DNA from: Labia minor
Lineage: Eukaryota > Arthropoda > Insecta > Dermaptera > Spongiphoridae
Reading direction: 5' to 3'
Assembly (NCBI GenBank): GCA_963082975.1
Contig: OY720349.1
Coordinates: 70,616,501-70,680,500 of the forward strand
DNA length: 64,000 nt
Shown here one piece after another: positions 42,072 to 55,998 of this stretch. A model generated the notes under the pieces. It did not search any database, was not told the DNA's origin, and saw only the letters and a list, made by a program, of their open reading frames with translations. The position numbers and the translations under genes are program-made. Positions within the stretch are counted from its first letter, which is position 1. Every line of letters begins with the position of its first letter.

Positions 42072-42341
42072 CAAAGGTTCCCAAAGTTGTCTATATCGAC
42101 CTCTGCAAGGGAATAACAAATTTGGGGGTCCATGAAATGAAAATGGGGGTCTATGGGCGTCTACGTGTTTTGTGACTCTAAAAAAAGGTAAATTGTTTTT
42201 CCGACATGGCTTTTGAAACATTTTTTTATTTTTTAAATATGTCTCTAAAAAAGGATAAAATTTTTTTTATAAAAAATCAACGACCCAAAACCGAAAATCA
42301 TGGCAAGGGGTCTATGACACAAAAAAGTTTGGGAACTTATG
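42072..42341. mobile_element. 270-bp hAT-type MITE with 8-bp target duplication
   Basis: Ends CAAAGGTTCCCAAAGTT and AAAGTTTGGGAACTTATG are imperfect inverted repeats starting CA. The flanks are TTCTAAAC at 42064-42071 and TTCTAAAC at 42342-42349, an 8-bp duplication. GGGGGTC motifs occur at several internal places. No coding capacity. Confidence 0.85.
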
Positions 42342-42349
42342 TTCTAAAC

Positions 42350-44060
42350 ATTGTGTGTGTTGAATGGCATAATATATTTAATGTCTATTAATTCTATAAT
42401 AATAGTAATAATTTAAAAAGATAGATATATATAATGTTTATTAATATAATATTAGGTAATATTAATAATATATTGAGCCTTTAAATATTTGGAAAGCATT
42501 TTTGGAAATCAAACATCTTACTTTTTATTTGTTTGATGACATCTTGCTTATTTTATTTTATTTTGGGATTCAATTTTTTTTTTTGTTAATATTATATTAT
42601 AGATAATATAATTCAAATTAATTTCTTACAAATGATTAGTTATTTTTTATTTTGTCATAAATCTTGTCCACATTATTTATTGCATTTTCCTGACTTATGC
42701 TAGATTATTTATCATTAAATTGCAATGAATAAACATAATACAAAAATTTTATTTTTACTTATCTTCTAATATCTAATATATATTTTGTTATCTTGAGTGT
42801 TTTACAAATTTATATTTTTATTTTATTGAAAGTTCTTCAAGACAATAGAAAACAGTAAATTCATTACTAGAAATTATAAAATATTTTTTTTTATGACAAG
42901 TTTCAATTTAAAAACATCACTAAAAAAAATAAAAGGATAGTTGATAATAATTAAATAAATATAAATTTCTAATAGAAGTATAAATACATATTTTATTACC
43001 TTTATTTTTTTTACAATTTGAGTAGGTAAAACTGATTATCCATGAACGTTGAATTTTTCACAATTAATTATATTTGTTTTTTAAATTGTTATGTAATGCC
43101 GAATATGGCTATATACATTTGAGAAATAAATAAAAATAAATAAAATAAAAATTGTATTATTTGTTGATTTTATAAATGAATGTTTCTAGTTTAAGGAAAG
43201 TCAATAGTTTAGATGCTATTATGGACGTTGTTCAAGTTTTATTGCGACAATAAAAAAATATTTGAATTTGATGATATTAAAAATTAGATTTTTTAATTGA
43301 AACAAAAAAAAAAACAAAAACAAAAACAAATTAAAAATATCTTAACAATATCGATTCCAAAAAAGAAATATTACCTGTAATTGTTTCAAATGTTTGATTT
43401 TTCAAATATATTTTCTATTTGTTATAATCATCATCTTCTGAATTATATCAATAATCAATAGATAAAAACTTGATAATAATTGTAGTTACTTGTACTTTTC
43501 CGGTATTATTTTAATATTAATTAATAAATTATATTGATATTTTTTTATTAATAAACTTAAATGAACGAATATTTTAATCATGATTTTCAAAGTAGAAGTA
43601 ATTATATCTATATTATAAATAAGAAAATATAGTACAGTTTATAATTTTATATTACACTGCAGCGACTGGGTTTATTTATTGTGAATATTCAATGGCAGGC
43701 AGTTTATAAGAATTATTTTCTTATAAATTGATCGAATAAACGCCCAATTGGATGTAGGTACACCTGGAATAAAGAGAATTTTAATGTTACATCTAATTAA
43801 TGTATAATAAAAGAAAAGATAAAAAGCGAAAAGAATAATAAATATTATATATTAAATATACTTACTGTTAGTTTATTATTTAATAATTTAACCAATCGTA
43901 TACTTATATAATAAATATATCGCTAAATATAATGTAGAACAATTTATATTCAAATATTTTATAGTGAAAATATATAATTATTTAGAGATAGAGAAAATGA
44001 AAGTGTATATAAAATAAAAAACAAAGAATATAAAAATATAAAAAAATATTTAGATATAAA
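42350..44060. other. AT-rich spacer
   Basis: Nothing supportable was seen: no splice-bounded open frame, terminal repeat or RNA gene. Confidence 0.4.
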
Positions 44061-44063
44061 GAT

Positions 44064-44300
44064 TATGAGATTATTGGACAAAGAAAGATGCGGTCACCGG
44101 GGAATTACAGAGACTGCATAACGAGGAATTGAGGCATGATCTCAATGCATCTCCAGATATTAGAGTTAGTATTAAAATAAAATCGAGAAGGCTACGATGG
44201 GCAGGGCAGGTGGCTGGGAATGGGAGGGCAAAGAATGGCGAAAAATATATTGTGGTGGGAAGACCGAGTGAGAAACATCCGAGAGAGATAGGATGATTTA
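44064..44300 (+). pseudogene. Non-LTR reverse transcriptase tail relic
   Basis: GGACAAAGAAAGATGCGGTC, CTGCATAACGAGGAATTGAG and GGCTACGATGGGCAGGGCAG match the tails at 11.4 and 21.2 kb but with several indels, so no continuous frame remains. Confidence 0.65.
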
Positions 44301-46740
44301 TGATGAAAACTATTTAAAAAAAAACAACAAAGTAATAAAGAAACCCCATATAGAAATAACGAGAAAAAATGCCTTAAAAAACAAAAACAAATTAATAACT
44401 GTTAAAATCAAAAATAATTCTGGAATATATTAATTAAATGTAATAAGAATAATTCTATAACTAAATACAGTAATATAATATAATGGATAATTATAAAATT
44501 CATATTCATTGCCACAAAAGTATTTCCGGTCTGTTTAGGAAAACGATTGAATGGTTTCTAATTTGACTTTATTTTATGTGGCACCATATCTTATAATATC
44601 AATGTTTTGTTTTCTTGTTTTTTTTTCATATAATTATAACTGTTTTATTATGATGATAGGTATTCTCATGTTGTTTCTTATAATTTCATAATCTTTAATT
44701 ATTGAGAAGAAATACATACTATAATTCATTGTAAGTATATAGTTTAATCGAAAAACATAAAATATTAATAATTTTGTAATGTTTTGAATAAGAATTTATA
44801 CAAATAATTGATGTAATGATTAAGCAATAAATAAATGTAAAAATTTAAAATTTATTTATCAAGATTTATATTATAATATTATCAAAATTATAATTTATTA
44901 AATAATTATATACAAAATTTAGGGAAATTTTGTTTATTATAAATTGCTTAAATATTCTTAAATATTCTTAAATATAATAATTATAATTTATTTAACATAT
45001 ATTAATAGTTTTTTTTTTTTATAAATGAATTATTTTTAATTCGACTTTAATATAGACTGTTTTCTCGGTGGATTTTATTAAAATTAAATTAAATTATAAA
45101 TAAAAATTTGCTTTTTCAGTTGCTAAAAATTATATACTTATTAAGTTAAAAAAATCCATATTCAACTATTATTTAAATCATATAAAATAGAAATTTATAT
45201 ACTTAGAAAAATATTTTCATATTTATATTTCATTTGAGTATTTTTCTTTCTTTTGACTTTGTGTATGTAATACAATAAGAATGATATACTCTGATACACT
45301 GATTGGACTAAGTTTCACTTCTTTTGAATGTTTTTATGTTATCACACCTTTATGGGTGGAGCTCTCATCAGTTGAAGCAAAGTAAAATGGGTGGAGCCTT
45401 ATGAAAAGTAAAGAAAATATTATATTATTAAATTAAAGTTATTATTGTTATACTTATTTAGTTTTTTATTTAAATTTAAATAAACTATGTTTAAAATATT
45501 TTTGTCAATTTATTATTATTAAAATTATAAAAAAAATCTATTGTATGTATTTTAAAAGATCTACTAGAATACATGATGATTAATAATAATTTATTAAAAA
45601 ATTATTATTTATTTCATTTTTTTTTTTATCATAAATTAACAAAAACTAACTACAAACTAAAATTTCTTAAAATTTAACTTCTAATTATGTATATTCTATT
45701 TGAATTAATCTAAATGTACTTAATAATAGTTTTTACTGATCATTGAGTATTATTAATTAATTAATTAATTTTTTATATTTTTATTCTTTGTAATTAATAA
45801 TAATCAATCTCAATAAGTGTAAGATATGTTGGTATTTTCTTAATATAATTCTTCTTTATTTTATAATATATTTTTTTGTTTTAGATTTTTCATATTGTTT
45901 TTTTTTTAAAAAAAATTCTTAAAATATATTATAAAATTGTTTTGTTTATCAATTTAATATAATTAAAAGCTTTTAATTCATAATATAAATATACTCAAAC
46001 TTCTTTTTCAGCATAGAAAATTAAATTAAATTAAAATATTTTCTTTGTGACGGAAAATATCATTAATTTAATTTCTATCATCAAATACTTAAGAAATAAA
46101 AAATTATAAAGATATGATAAATAATGGCGACTTGATATTATATTTCTTATATTCACTGGATGAGATGGATAATTAATTTCAAAGAAATATTATAATTATT
46201 TTTTTGTTTGTTACATATAAAATATACACACATATTGACATTTTATATAATAATATATATAATAATAATAATAAACAACAAATAAAATAAATATACTTTT
46301 AATAATAAAAATGTTTTTTCTTATTTTTTTTTAAATAAAAATGAATACCTTCATAAATGAATTTTTTTTTCTAAAAAAAATTATCCCATCCCATAAACAT
46401 ATTATAAATATAAAAAATATTTAAAATATTTTATAATTATTTTTTATTAAATTTTTTATGAAATTAATTTTATTTTTAATAAATTAAATTTTTATTAAAA
46501 TTTCTTTAAAAGAGGAAAAAAATTAAAAAAATTAATCTAATATATAGAAAATATATGATTTAACTTAATATAAATTTTTATTATAATTTTTTATATAATA
46601 AAATTAATTTAAAATTATTTTTCCATACATTTAATCAATTAATTAATAATTTTATTATATAATTTTTATTCAAATACGACATTGTAAATCGATGGCCAAT
46701 CAGAATTAAGGAATTTTTATATGATAGTTTTGGGGAATAA
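44300..46740. other. AT-rich spacer
   Basis: No feature could be supported. A slightly less AT-rich patch at 45290-45410 (GGGTGGAGCTCTCATCAG and GGGTGGAGCCTTATG) may be a decayed repeat. Confidence 0.4.
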
Positions 46741-46746
46741 ATAATA

Positions 46747-46930
46747 GGCCGTCAAAAAACGTAATTTTCACGACAAATTGTCAGCTGTAAAAGTAGTAAA
46801 ATTAACGACAAATTAGGTATTTAGCGCGACAAATTAGGTATCCTTACAAACTATTCATGTCACGACAAATTATTTTTTTTGTCGCCTGCACTTCCAAATT
46901 TGTCGTTCTGAATACGTTTTTTGGTGGGCC
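46747..46930. mobile_element. 184-bp MITE-like element
   Basis: GGCCGTCAAAAAACGTA on the left and TACGTTTTTTGGTGGGCC on the right are inverted repeats with few mismatches. CGACAAATT recurs five or six times inside in both orientations. No open frame and no certain target duplication. Confidence 0.6.
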
Positions 46931-47572
46931 GAAAAATGTAACCCGATAGTTTTTCATATCTTTCTCTTTCTTGCTGGCTACTCAAGGTGGATGGAACTAC
47001 AAAATTTATATAAATTTAATATTTTAAATTTTTAATAATTTTAAAAAGACATATTCATCAAAAAAGTAAGTATTAATATTATATTTTTATTTATCTGAGT
47101 TTAATTTACTTTAAATATTTTAATATAGCCAATGAACATAGATATATAATATTTTTTACTATTAACCTTTCTTAAAATGAGACATACGAAAATCCAAAAT
47201 CCAAATTAAATTTTAAGTAAAGGTAATATGTGTTGAAATATTCATGGGTGTTTATTTAATTATTTTTTGTTCTTCTATTATATAATTAAGTCTTTTTAAC
47301 TATATAACTATATATACATATAATATATACTGAATGTTTCAATCAACTGTACTTTGGGAATTTAATAAAACAAATAATATACAATTATTATTCCTATTAT
47401 ATTTGTTAACAAGAAAAATAAAAAAATAAATAAATAAATAAATTCATTGATAATTCTATTATTCATTGATTGATTTATAAGTTATGTATATTAATATATT
47501 TTTCTTAATTTTATATTTAAATATTGAAAATAATTTGATGAATCTTTAAAAACAATTTTTATTTATTATATT

Positions 47573-47608
<36 letters not shown>

Positions 47609-48050
47609 GGCCGTAACGTGGATGTTGTGGGCCCTGGGCAAGACCTTCAAATTGGGCCCCCCTCAATAAAAAAAATTGAGGAAAAAACATATCATGGTTG
47701 TAGTTCCTGTACTTTCACATTTTTAGTTTATTAGGTATATCACTTAATAAATAAACACAAAATAAGGAATCTTTAAATTGGTCCTGTCCATATTTTTTGT
47801 AAATCTCTGCGATTTTTCTTAACAATTTAACAGGAAAAAGACCCTTTACTTTGAAAGTCGACATATTTCTAATATTTTCAATATTTCATGAGACAAAACA
47901 TGAGCCCTGTCAGCTTTTATTTTATTTATTGGGTGCTATAAGGTCTGAAAGCAATAAAACAAATAGTGCGTCAAGTGCATGTAATTTTTCAAAATTTAAA
48001 AAAAATATTAATTTAGGTAATTGTTTGATAATAAATATTTGAAATTATAT
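47609..48050. mobile_element. Possible hAT-like element end
   Basis: CAGGGCCGTAACGTGGATGT followed by GGGCCCTGGGCAAGACCTTC resembles the start of hAT-type elements in many animals. About 400 bp on its right have remnants of open frame on the minus strand but no family motif I can name. Confidence 0.35.
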
Positions 48051-48138
48051 TTTATTTATTATATATATATATAATATTATAAATATTATTAATAATATAT
48101 TATAAATATTAATAATTTATATATATATATATATATAA

Positions 48139-48428
48139 TTTTAAAATAAATATAATAATTATATCGTTATGAATGTTTTCGGTGAGTGTAAAATAAAATA
48201 TAATTATTATAATTTATTACGAAATAATATTATTAATAATTAATAAATATTATTAAAAATTAAATATATTATTTAATTTATGATATATATCTTTAAATAT
48301 TATCTTTTTTTATTTTATTAATACTTTTTTATATCTTAAAAAATAAAATTTACATATTTAATACTAATTTTTCAAAATTTTAAAAAAAATATTAATTTAG
48401 TTAATTGTTTGATAATAAATATTTTTGA
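48139..48428 (+). repeat. AT-rich direct repeat, copy 1
   Basis: The block contains GAATGTTTTCGGTGAGTGTA and ATCTTTTTTTATTTTATTAA. It is repeated at 48764-49022 with small indels. The last 60 bp recur a third time at 47985-48050. Confidence 0.75.
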
Positions 48429-48533
48429 AAGTATTTTTTATTTATTATATCTATATCTATATATATAAATTATTAATATTTATAATATTATATATATATA
48501 TAATTATTTCTAGTTTTATTTTTAAAATTTCAG

Positions 48534-48615
48534 TTATATTCTTGATTGGATTGTTAGTAGTTTGAGAGGAGAGAGAGGAAGAGGTATTATTGAAGTGCGT
48601 ATCAACCAATCAGAT
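48534..48615 (+). CDS. Candidate coding exon of unknown gene
   Basis: It is bounded by AAATTTCAG and GTAAGC. One frame is open: YILDWIVSSLRGERGRGIIE then VRINQSD, phase 2 in and phase 0 out. Amino-acid composition and codon use look coding against the AT-rich background. The out phase fits the phase-0 acceptors of the cassette exons at 53239 and 55999, so it may belong to the same gene, but 4.6 kb separates them. The product is not recognised. Confidence 0.45.
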
Positions 48616-48763
48616 GTAAGCATTTTGTTTTGTTTGCCCTGTTAAGAATATTTGTTATTATTATTTATGCCTAGGACTCTCACACACACACATATAGTTC
48701 AAGTATTAAGATATCATATAATTAAGCCCACAAAATATTATATATATATATATATATATATAA

Positions 48764-49022
48764 TTTTAAAAGAAATATAATAATTATATCTTTATGAATG
48801 TTTTCGGTGAGTGTAAAATAAAATATAATTATTATAATTTATTACGATATAATATATTATTATTAAAAATTAAATATATTATTTAATTTATGATATATAT
48901 TTTTAAATTTTATCTTTTTTTATTTTATTAATACTTTTATATCTTAAAAAATTTTTTTTTACATATTTAATAATAATTTTTCAAAATTAAAAAAAAAATA
49001 TTAATTAAGGGAATTGTCTGAT
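48764..49022 (+). repeat. AT-rich direct repeat, copy 2
   Basis: Copy of 48139-48428. The candidate exon at 48534-48615 lies in the sequence between the two copies and is itself not duplicated. Confidence 0.75.
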
Positions 49023-49029
49023 GAAAATG

Positions 49030-52000
49030 AAGCCACCATATTGAATTCTGACGTCATCAATTGAAATTATTCAATTTGCATGATTATTTCCAACTATTCT
49101 ATAAATTTTTTTTAATCTTTACAATTAAATTTCAAAAATTAGTATTTAATATTTAATAAAATATATTTAATATTTTAATATTTATAACAAATTTGTATTT
49201 AATATTTAGTATTTAATTTAATTTTGTCCACCAGTGTTTATGTATATGTATATACTATAAATTATATTTCAATCAATGATTTGAAGTTTAATAATAATAT
49301 ATTCAAATGATATTTTAAACTTAAAAATCAAAATAATGATGAATAAATTCAATGGCATATTCAATAGATTCTTATATATAATTATATATTCTTTATTTTT
49401 TTTTTAATTTCTAATTAAAATATATTTTATAATTGACATATTAGATAAGTAATTAATTTTAAAAAATCTTATTAATTGGTTTAATATGGGGTGGGGATGG
49501 GTGAATAAATAAATAAGTAATAAAATAAAATATATATAAATAATAAGAATTAAAGTATATAAAAGTATGAATATGTATTATTCATTTCTTACCTGAATTT
49601 TTAGTTAATTGTTAAATGTTAACTCCAGACAGGCTCAGCGTTTCTTTCTCTTGTTTGTAGTAATGTAGTTGAATAAAAATTATTATTATTATTGATTTAA
49701 TATCAATTTTTAAGATTTTAAAATAACACCAGTATCACTTAACTTTTTTTTTCTTTTCTTTGATCTTCACAAATCACCAATAACACTCACTACACGAATT
49801 AATCAATTTCACTTGATTATACTATATTTTAACCATATATATATTAACAAAATATGTAACACATGTTCTTCTATTTCCAATAAAAGTTTATCATTTCTTG
49901 CAAATAAACTTATTCAGATATCAATATTTTGCAGTTATAATTAATTAATTTTAAATGAAGAATTTTCCTTAAAACTGAATAAAAATTTGTTATATCTCAA
50001 ATTATCTAAAAAAAAAAGGTTTAAAATTATATTATTAGTAACTATTATAAATAAAAAGAATAATTATATTTATGTCGGTGGGCGGTAAAATAGAGGTGTT
50101 CAATGTGTCTACTATATGAATTTTTAATATATTTTTATAAAAATATTTTTTTTTATTAACCTATAAAATGAACATCTATGAAGGTCATGAGGGTATTATT
50201 TATGGAACAAAAAATTTTCTTTTTTTTTTAATAAACTATCATAAAATTAAAAAAAATATTGAATGTTTTAGATATAAATAAATATATATTAAAAATGAAA
50301 TACTTTAATAATGCATAATTATATATATAAGAATATTATATTTAACTAATTCATTGCATGGTAAAATGGAATAAGAAAATTTCACATTAATTAGAAATTA
50401 TGATTTGCAAAAAGAATCACCAGAAAATTAGATATTATATAAATATATTAAAATTAATTTACCTGATTATAGATATTAACGCAATTGGAATTATTTTTAA
50501 TGTATATTATCAAAAAAATAAAATGACTGATCTAATAATCCAAGATGTTCTAAATTGACCGTTAAAATTAAAAATTTATTAAACATCTAAGACCTAAAAT
50601 ACAGTAGAGAGCGCTGATAAAAAGGCAAGGCAATAAAAGCAAAAAATATATATACGAAATTTAAATTATATATATGTTTAATATACTCTTAATTTAATTA
50701 TTTAAATTAAATTGGAAGGATGAAAAAAAATATTGAAATTAAAAATATAATTTATGATTTATTTAATTTGAAATTATTACATTTAAAAATTATTTTACCA
50801 TAAAAAAATAAATTAAATGAGATTTTTTATTAATACTAGATTTATATGATAATAGTATATACAATTTATTAAATTTTAATAATATATATATAAAGAATAA
50901 TCATAATTTAAAATCTTTTTCTTCTTATATGTATATTCATAAAATTCAGTAGAATAATATTTTAGCTAAGAGCACACTTAATACATCAAATTTTTATATA
51001 AATTTTTTACTTTCTTGACAAATTGGAAAACTTTCCTTTTTTAAAAGCGATTACCCATTTAATAACGAAAAATTAAAAAGCTTACAAGATTGTTGACGCA
51101 AAATTTCAAGTATTAGAATATTTAATTGAATATTTCGCGGTGCCCTAATGACGGCATCGCGGCTCCCCAGGGAGCCGCGGCTCACGCATTGGGAATCACT
51201 GAATTATGCAATGATTATTTTTAAAGGCAAAAGTTAATGGAATTTATAATAAAATTCGAGTAATATTGAAAAAGAAAGTATTTTTCTCATTTATTTAATA
51301 TTAAAAAAATAATGTAAAATTTAGATAAAAAACAGAAACATAGGTCTAAATTTTTGAAATAGGGTTGAATTTGACAGGATATTGATATCATTAAAAAAAT
51401 TTATAATTAAATATTAAAATAAAAAAAACATAATAAATGATAAGTAATATAGTATATATTATTGAATATATTAATTATTTTGTTTAGATGCTTGCTAAAT
51501 CCATATCATTATATTCAACATTTTGGGGGATTAATTATATTCATTAATGCGTGAATTACTTGAGGTCTCCAAGTTCGAGACATTAAGCGGATAGTAAATA
51601 AAAGAGAAACGCAGTAAACTTAGTTCGAATTTTTTTTTTATTTTTTGTATCGATGATTGTAATAAACTGAAACCGGTGTATAAAATATAATATGGTATAA
51701 AATATCCTATTCTAATATATATTATATTATTATTTGAAATTTTCATATAAGACATTAAAATCGAGCCATAAATTTTGAGTTTTTAACTTTTCAAATTTCC
51801 AGACAGTCCTTAAAAAGTCAATTTTGGATTTTCCTCGTCGTGAAATTTAAAGATATGCAAAATTTTTTAAATTATGAACAATATGCAATCAAAAACCCTT
51901 ATATATAATATATAAGGTATTAGCTTTTTTAACGAGAATTTTTAGTTAGTGTGAGTAATATTTCAATTTCTTCATCTGTCCTGTATATAATATACGTAAT

Positions 52001-53235
52001 TTAACAGTATAAATACTTTACAGTTTTTCCCCATAAAATTAATGATTCATTATTTTTACTATCTCGCCAGAGATAATATTGCGATCACGAAAATTTTCGA
52101 TGTCGAGATTTTGATGTTTTTATACGTTTTGAGGGTCCCTGAGTCATTTTCACTAAGGTTGAGAAAAATGTGTGTGTGTATGTGTGAATGTAGACAAGAT
52201 TACGTAAAAACGGTTTGAGATAGAATAATGAAATTTGGTATACGGCCATTATTCAAAATTCGTAGTTTTTTATCAACTTTTGAGAAATGTAGCTCAATCG
52301 GATGAGGGTCGTTGTGAACGTTTTGATTTTTTTCCTCTAAAGTGACAGTAAAAATAAAGATATAGATTTGATAGTTTTTCACATGATTAAAAATTCTATA
52401 AATGCTATATTTAGAAAGAATTTCAGCTTCATTGAATCGCTGATAGTACCTGAATATATTTTTTAAGATGTTGACTTGCAAACACGAGCGGGTTTAATAA
52501 ATATTATTTATTAATTTTAATTTATATTTTAATTAATATTAATTAAATTTAATTTAAATAAAATATATATTATTTAATCCAATTTCAAATTGCGAGATAG
52601 TCGAGTGAAAAAATCGAGCTTATTTATCCTAAACAAACTTTAAAAAATTTAACAAAGTCCTGAAAGAGAAAAAATAATATAATTAAAAAAAAATTTTTAC
52701 TATTTTTTTGTTTATGTATTTCATATCATTTCAATTAATTAAATAAAACTACATTTCTCTTGTAATTTCTTGTATCTTGGTTTTGAACAAACCATTTTTA
52801 AAACGTTACGTTCGTGCAAAACTATAAGATAGATAAAATTTGATTGTATAAAGATCTCTTGGATGATTGTATTTCAATACAAGATCGGTAATAAATTTTA
52901 CGAAGACAGGTGAATAAGTCCGTGACTTTTTGAATGAAACATGTTTTTAGATAAAAAATTATTTTATTTTTCAAACAAAAACTTAAAGAGCCAGCTGGTT
53001 CAAATTTCGAGTTTTTTGTATTATATTTATTTTCAAAATTTCTAATCATTCCGGACCTAGCTACTTTTTAAACTTTTTTTTTCATTTTAATATATTGAAA
53101 AGGATGAAAAAGAATAACATTCGTATATATATTACTATTAATCCGGATTGTATTGTAAATTTATAATAATTGTTATATTTTCATATTTATTATTTAGTTA
53201 AATAGCGAGTATCACATTCATGAGAGCATTGTTTC
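49030..53235. other. AT-rich spacer with decayed repeats
   Basis: 51130-51201 holds a GC-rich palindrome (CGCGGCTCCC-CA-GGGAGCCGCG) and ends ATTGGGAATCACTG, like the right terminus of a hAT-type element; the left end was not found. 52070-52340 contains AATGAAATTTGGTATACGGC and GTAGCTCAATCGGATG, a decayed repeat of the kind seen at 19.9 kb. The remainder shows nothing. If the exon at 48534 and those from 53239 form one gene, this is intron. Confidence 0.4.
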
Positions 53236-53238
53236 CAG

Positions 53239-53324
53239 GGAGCTGAAAAGAATCGGATGAGAAATACGACATCGAGTTCGGCCATCGGCTGGCTGCGAGA
53301 TGGCTACCCATTTAAAAATTCGAG
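53239..53324 (+). CDS. Cassette exon A of an unrecognised gene
   Basis: Acceptor TTTCCAG and donor AG|GTCAGT bound a phase 0 to phase 2 exon encoding GAEKNRMRNTTSSSAIGWLR then DGYPFKNSR. It is homologous to exons B (55999-56117) and C (58040-58146): all have M-x-x-x-T-S-S-S, then a short variable part, then [FV]K[NT][SP][RP] at the donor. Because phase in and out differ, A, B and C cannot be joined to one another in frame, so they would be alternatives. The Ser/Thr-rich segment suggests an exposed, perhaps phosphorylated loop or tail. The product is unknown. Confidence 0.55.
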
Positions 53325-53998
53325 GTCAGTGTCTATTTTTATCTAGTAGTATGTTATATATAATAATCGAATCTATTAATATTAAATATGATATTTATTT
53401 TAGGATTAGAGTATAATGCAAACATTTCAGTTAAATTTAAATTTTATACAGTGAATATCTATATATTTGAAATTATTTCGATAGTAGTATATAATAGTAT
53501 ATTTTTAAGTTCAATAGAATATTTGAATTAGAGTTTAAAATACGTACTGGTTGGTAATTAACTATATTTATGAATTTGAGAAGATTTTAAAAAGTTGGAG
53601 CCCCTTTTAGTTAGACATCCACCGACACACTGAAAATATACTAAATTTAAAAAAATTACTAAAATTCTCTCTTAATGCTATCTACATAGAGAAAGAATTT
53701 TATAAAGAATGTATTGATTCATTTCCTCTAGACAGATAATCAAAATTAAATTTTATTTATAGTAATATCAAGAGAATATATAACGTTTATTTTTTAAATT
53801 CGAAATAGGATACATATAATATATTGTAGTTCGGTGAAGAAGATAAATAATATTAATCATAATATTTAAGATTGAAGAATTCATATCATATGAAATTTCT
53901 ATTTAGTGAATAACAATCTTTTGGAAATTGATTCCAATCTATATAATCTTTATCCGATATTACTTAAAAATAAAAATAGTTTAAATTGGTGATATTTA

Positions 53999-54636
53999 TT
54001 TATTATATCTTATCTTATTATGCTAGCTAAAATTGTTTCTATCTATATATAAAGCCATGGGTTCTCAAAAACCGCTCTAACGATTTTTTTCAAATTCACA
54101 TTAGATATAGTATTTATAAAGAAAAATTAAGTTTTATTGATCATATCTCTGGAAAAGTACATCTTCATTATTTATTTCTTATTTTAAAATTATATATGGA
54201 AGACGTCACATGACATCCATATTGAAATTTGACTCCCGCCTTTTTTTAAAGGATATTGTATTAATATTTTTTTTATATTTAAAATATTTTAAAATTTTTT
54301 ATTTAATTTCGAAATAAAATTAAAAATATATATTTTAATAATATTTTATAATTATAAATTACGATATATATTTATCATTCTTCCAATAAAAATAAATATT
54401 CATGCACTTAGAAACATATCTAATAATACATATTTATGTATTATTGAGGACCCCAAGTTCCATTCATTTTAATCAGATTGATGCAATGATGCAACATTTA
54501 ATAATTTTAATAAATAATTAAAGAATTGTATATCAGCTCGGTGTCCCAAGTATTAATATTACCAGCCAAACCCAATAATAATGAATTATTTTTTTTTAAC
54601 TTAATTACCGAGCCGAGGCTCGGGGTCCCGGTACTA
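53999..54636 (-). mobile_element. Family 1 element, compact complete-looking copy
   Basis: This 640-bp copy has both family ends: CTTATCTTATTATGCTAGCT on the left and the hairpin (54608-54623) with GGGGTCCCGGTAC on the right. In between are AACCGCTCTAACGATTTTTT, GACTCCCGCC, ATGATGCAACATTTAATAAT and CAGCTCGGTGTCCCAAG. It lacks the tRNA-like segment, so that segment is optional. It lies between cassette exons A and B. Confidence 0.8.
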
Positions 54637-54639
54637 TTA

Positions 54640-55606
54640 ATTTAAAGGCGATAAATATTTTAGTTACAATTTCAATTCAATTTCAATGTTTTTGAATATA
54701 ACGATGGATTTCTTTTATTTTTTCTTGTCATGAAATTATCTGGTATCATTTTATTAAATCAATTCAAATGGGAACTATTAGATTAAAATAAAGGATATTT
54801 GGTTAATTGTCGGAAATGAAACTAAATATTGATATATTTTAAAAATTCTGAGAATTACTAAAATTATTATTTATTAATTTAATATAAATTATTGAACGAG
54901 TTCTGACTTGTTCATAGTGAGTCTTGATATCCAAGGATGGGGGTGGTGCATTTACATAAATCATGATAGTTTCTGGTTTGATATAAAATAAAAAACATTA
55001 AATTATAAATTGTTTAGATAATTGGGAGTAGTACTATATCTCTATATAAAATAAGAATACTCATGGTGGAATTAAAATAAAATGTTATAAGAAAAATCAT
55101 ATTCAATTCAGACAGAATTCTCCTGAACAATTAACGAAAAATTTTGAAAACATTATATTGAATTTTTCATTTCACATGATTCAACTTATAAAGTAAGGTA
55201 TTTATAAATAAAATTCAATTTTATTTATTTGAAAAAGAAAAACGTTTATTTAAATTTCGATATAAGACTACAAATAATAGATTTTTAATACTTGTTCGAT
55301 GAAATAGATAATTAATATAAAAAATAATATTTGTTGATTAAAAACATTATTAAAGATTTCGATTAGTTTAAAATCTAATTCTCTGATATTAATTACTATA
55401 ATTAATTTTTTTATTTTAAATTGTTTTATTTGTATATATTAGAATAGAAGCCCAAATTTGGTAATGAAATTGGAGCATAAATCATCTTGTTCAATAAATT
55501 TGAACTTTCTATAAGATATCCTCTATTCTAAGAGAATTAGTTAATATTTAATTGATATACTAACGTAATTGCCTATCTGTACCTAAATATTCTTAAACCA
55601 AATAAT

Positions 55607-55656
<50 letters not shown>

Positions 55657-55995
55657 AAATAGAATAAAAATTTAATCGGATATATACATATAATGTAGTT
55701 CAATAATTTTTTTTTACTTTTATTTTTAATTACGAGTTTAACATTTTTTTTTATATTCAATCTTCAATAATATATATTGATATTAATATTTATCTAAAAT
55801 AATTAAAAACTCTTGAAAAATAATTATTTTTTCAATATAATTTTATTTATTTTTTTAATATTGATATCTATCCGTTATTTTCTAAGAAATCGACAAATTT
55901 ATTAAAATATTTATTGAATATCAGTGAAAATGCATTATAAAATAAATAATAAAAATAAAACACTTGAAATTCAATTTCTCTATTAGTTCATCTGA
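54640..55995. other. AT-rich spacer, probably intron
   Basis: It contains a pure (TA)n tract at about 55611-55652. No exon was recognised. Confidence 0.4.
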
Positions 55996-55998
55996 AAG

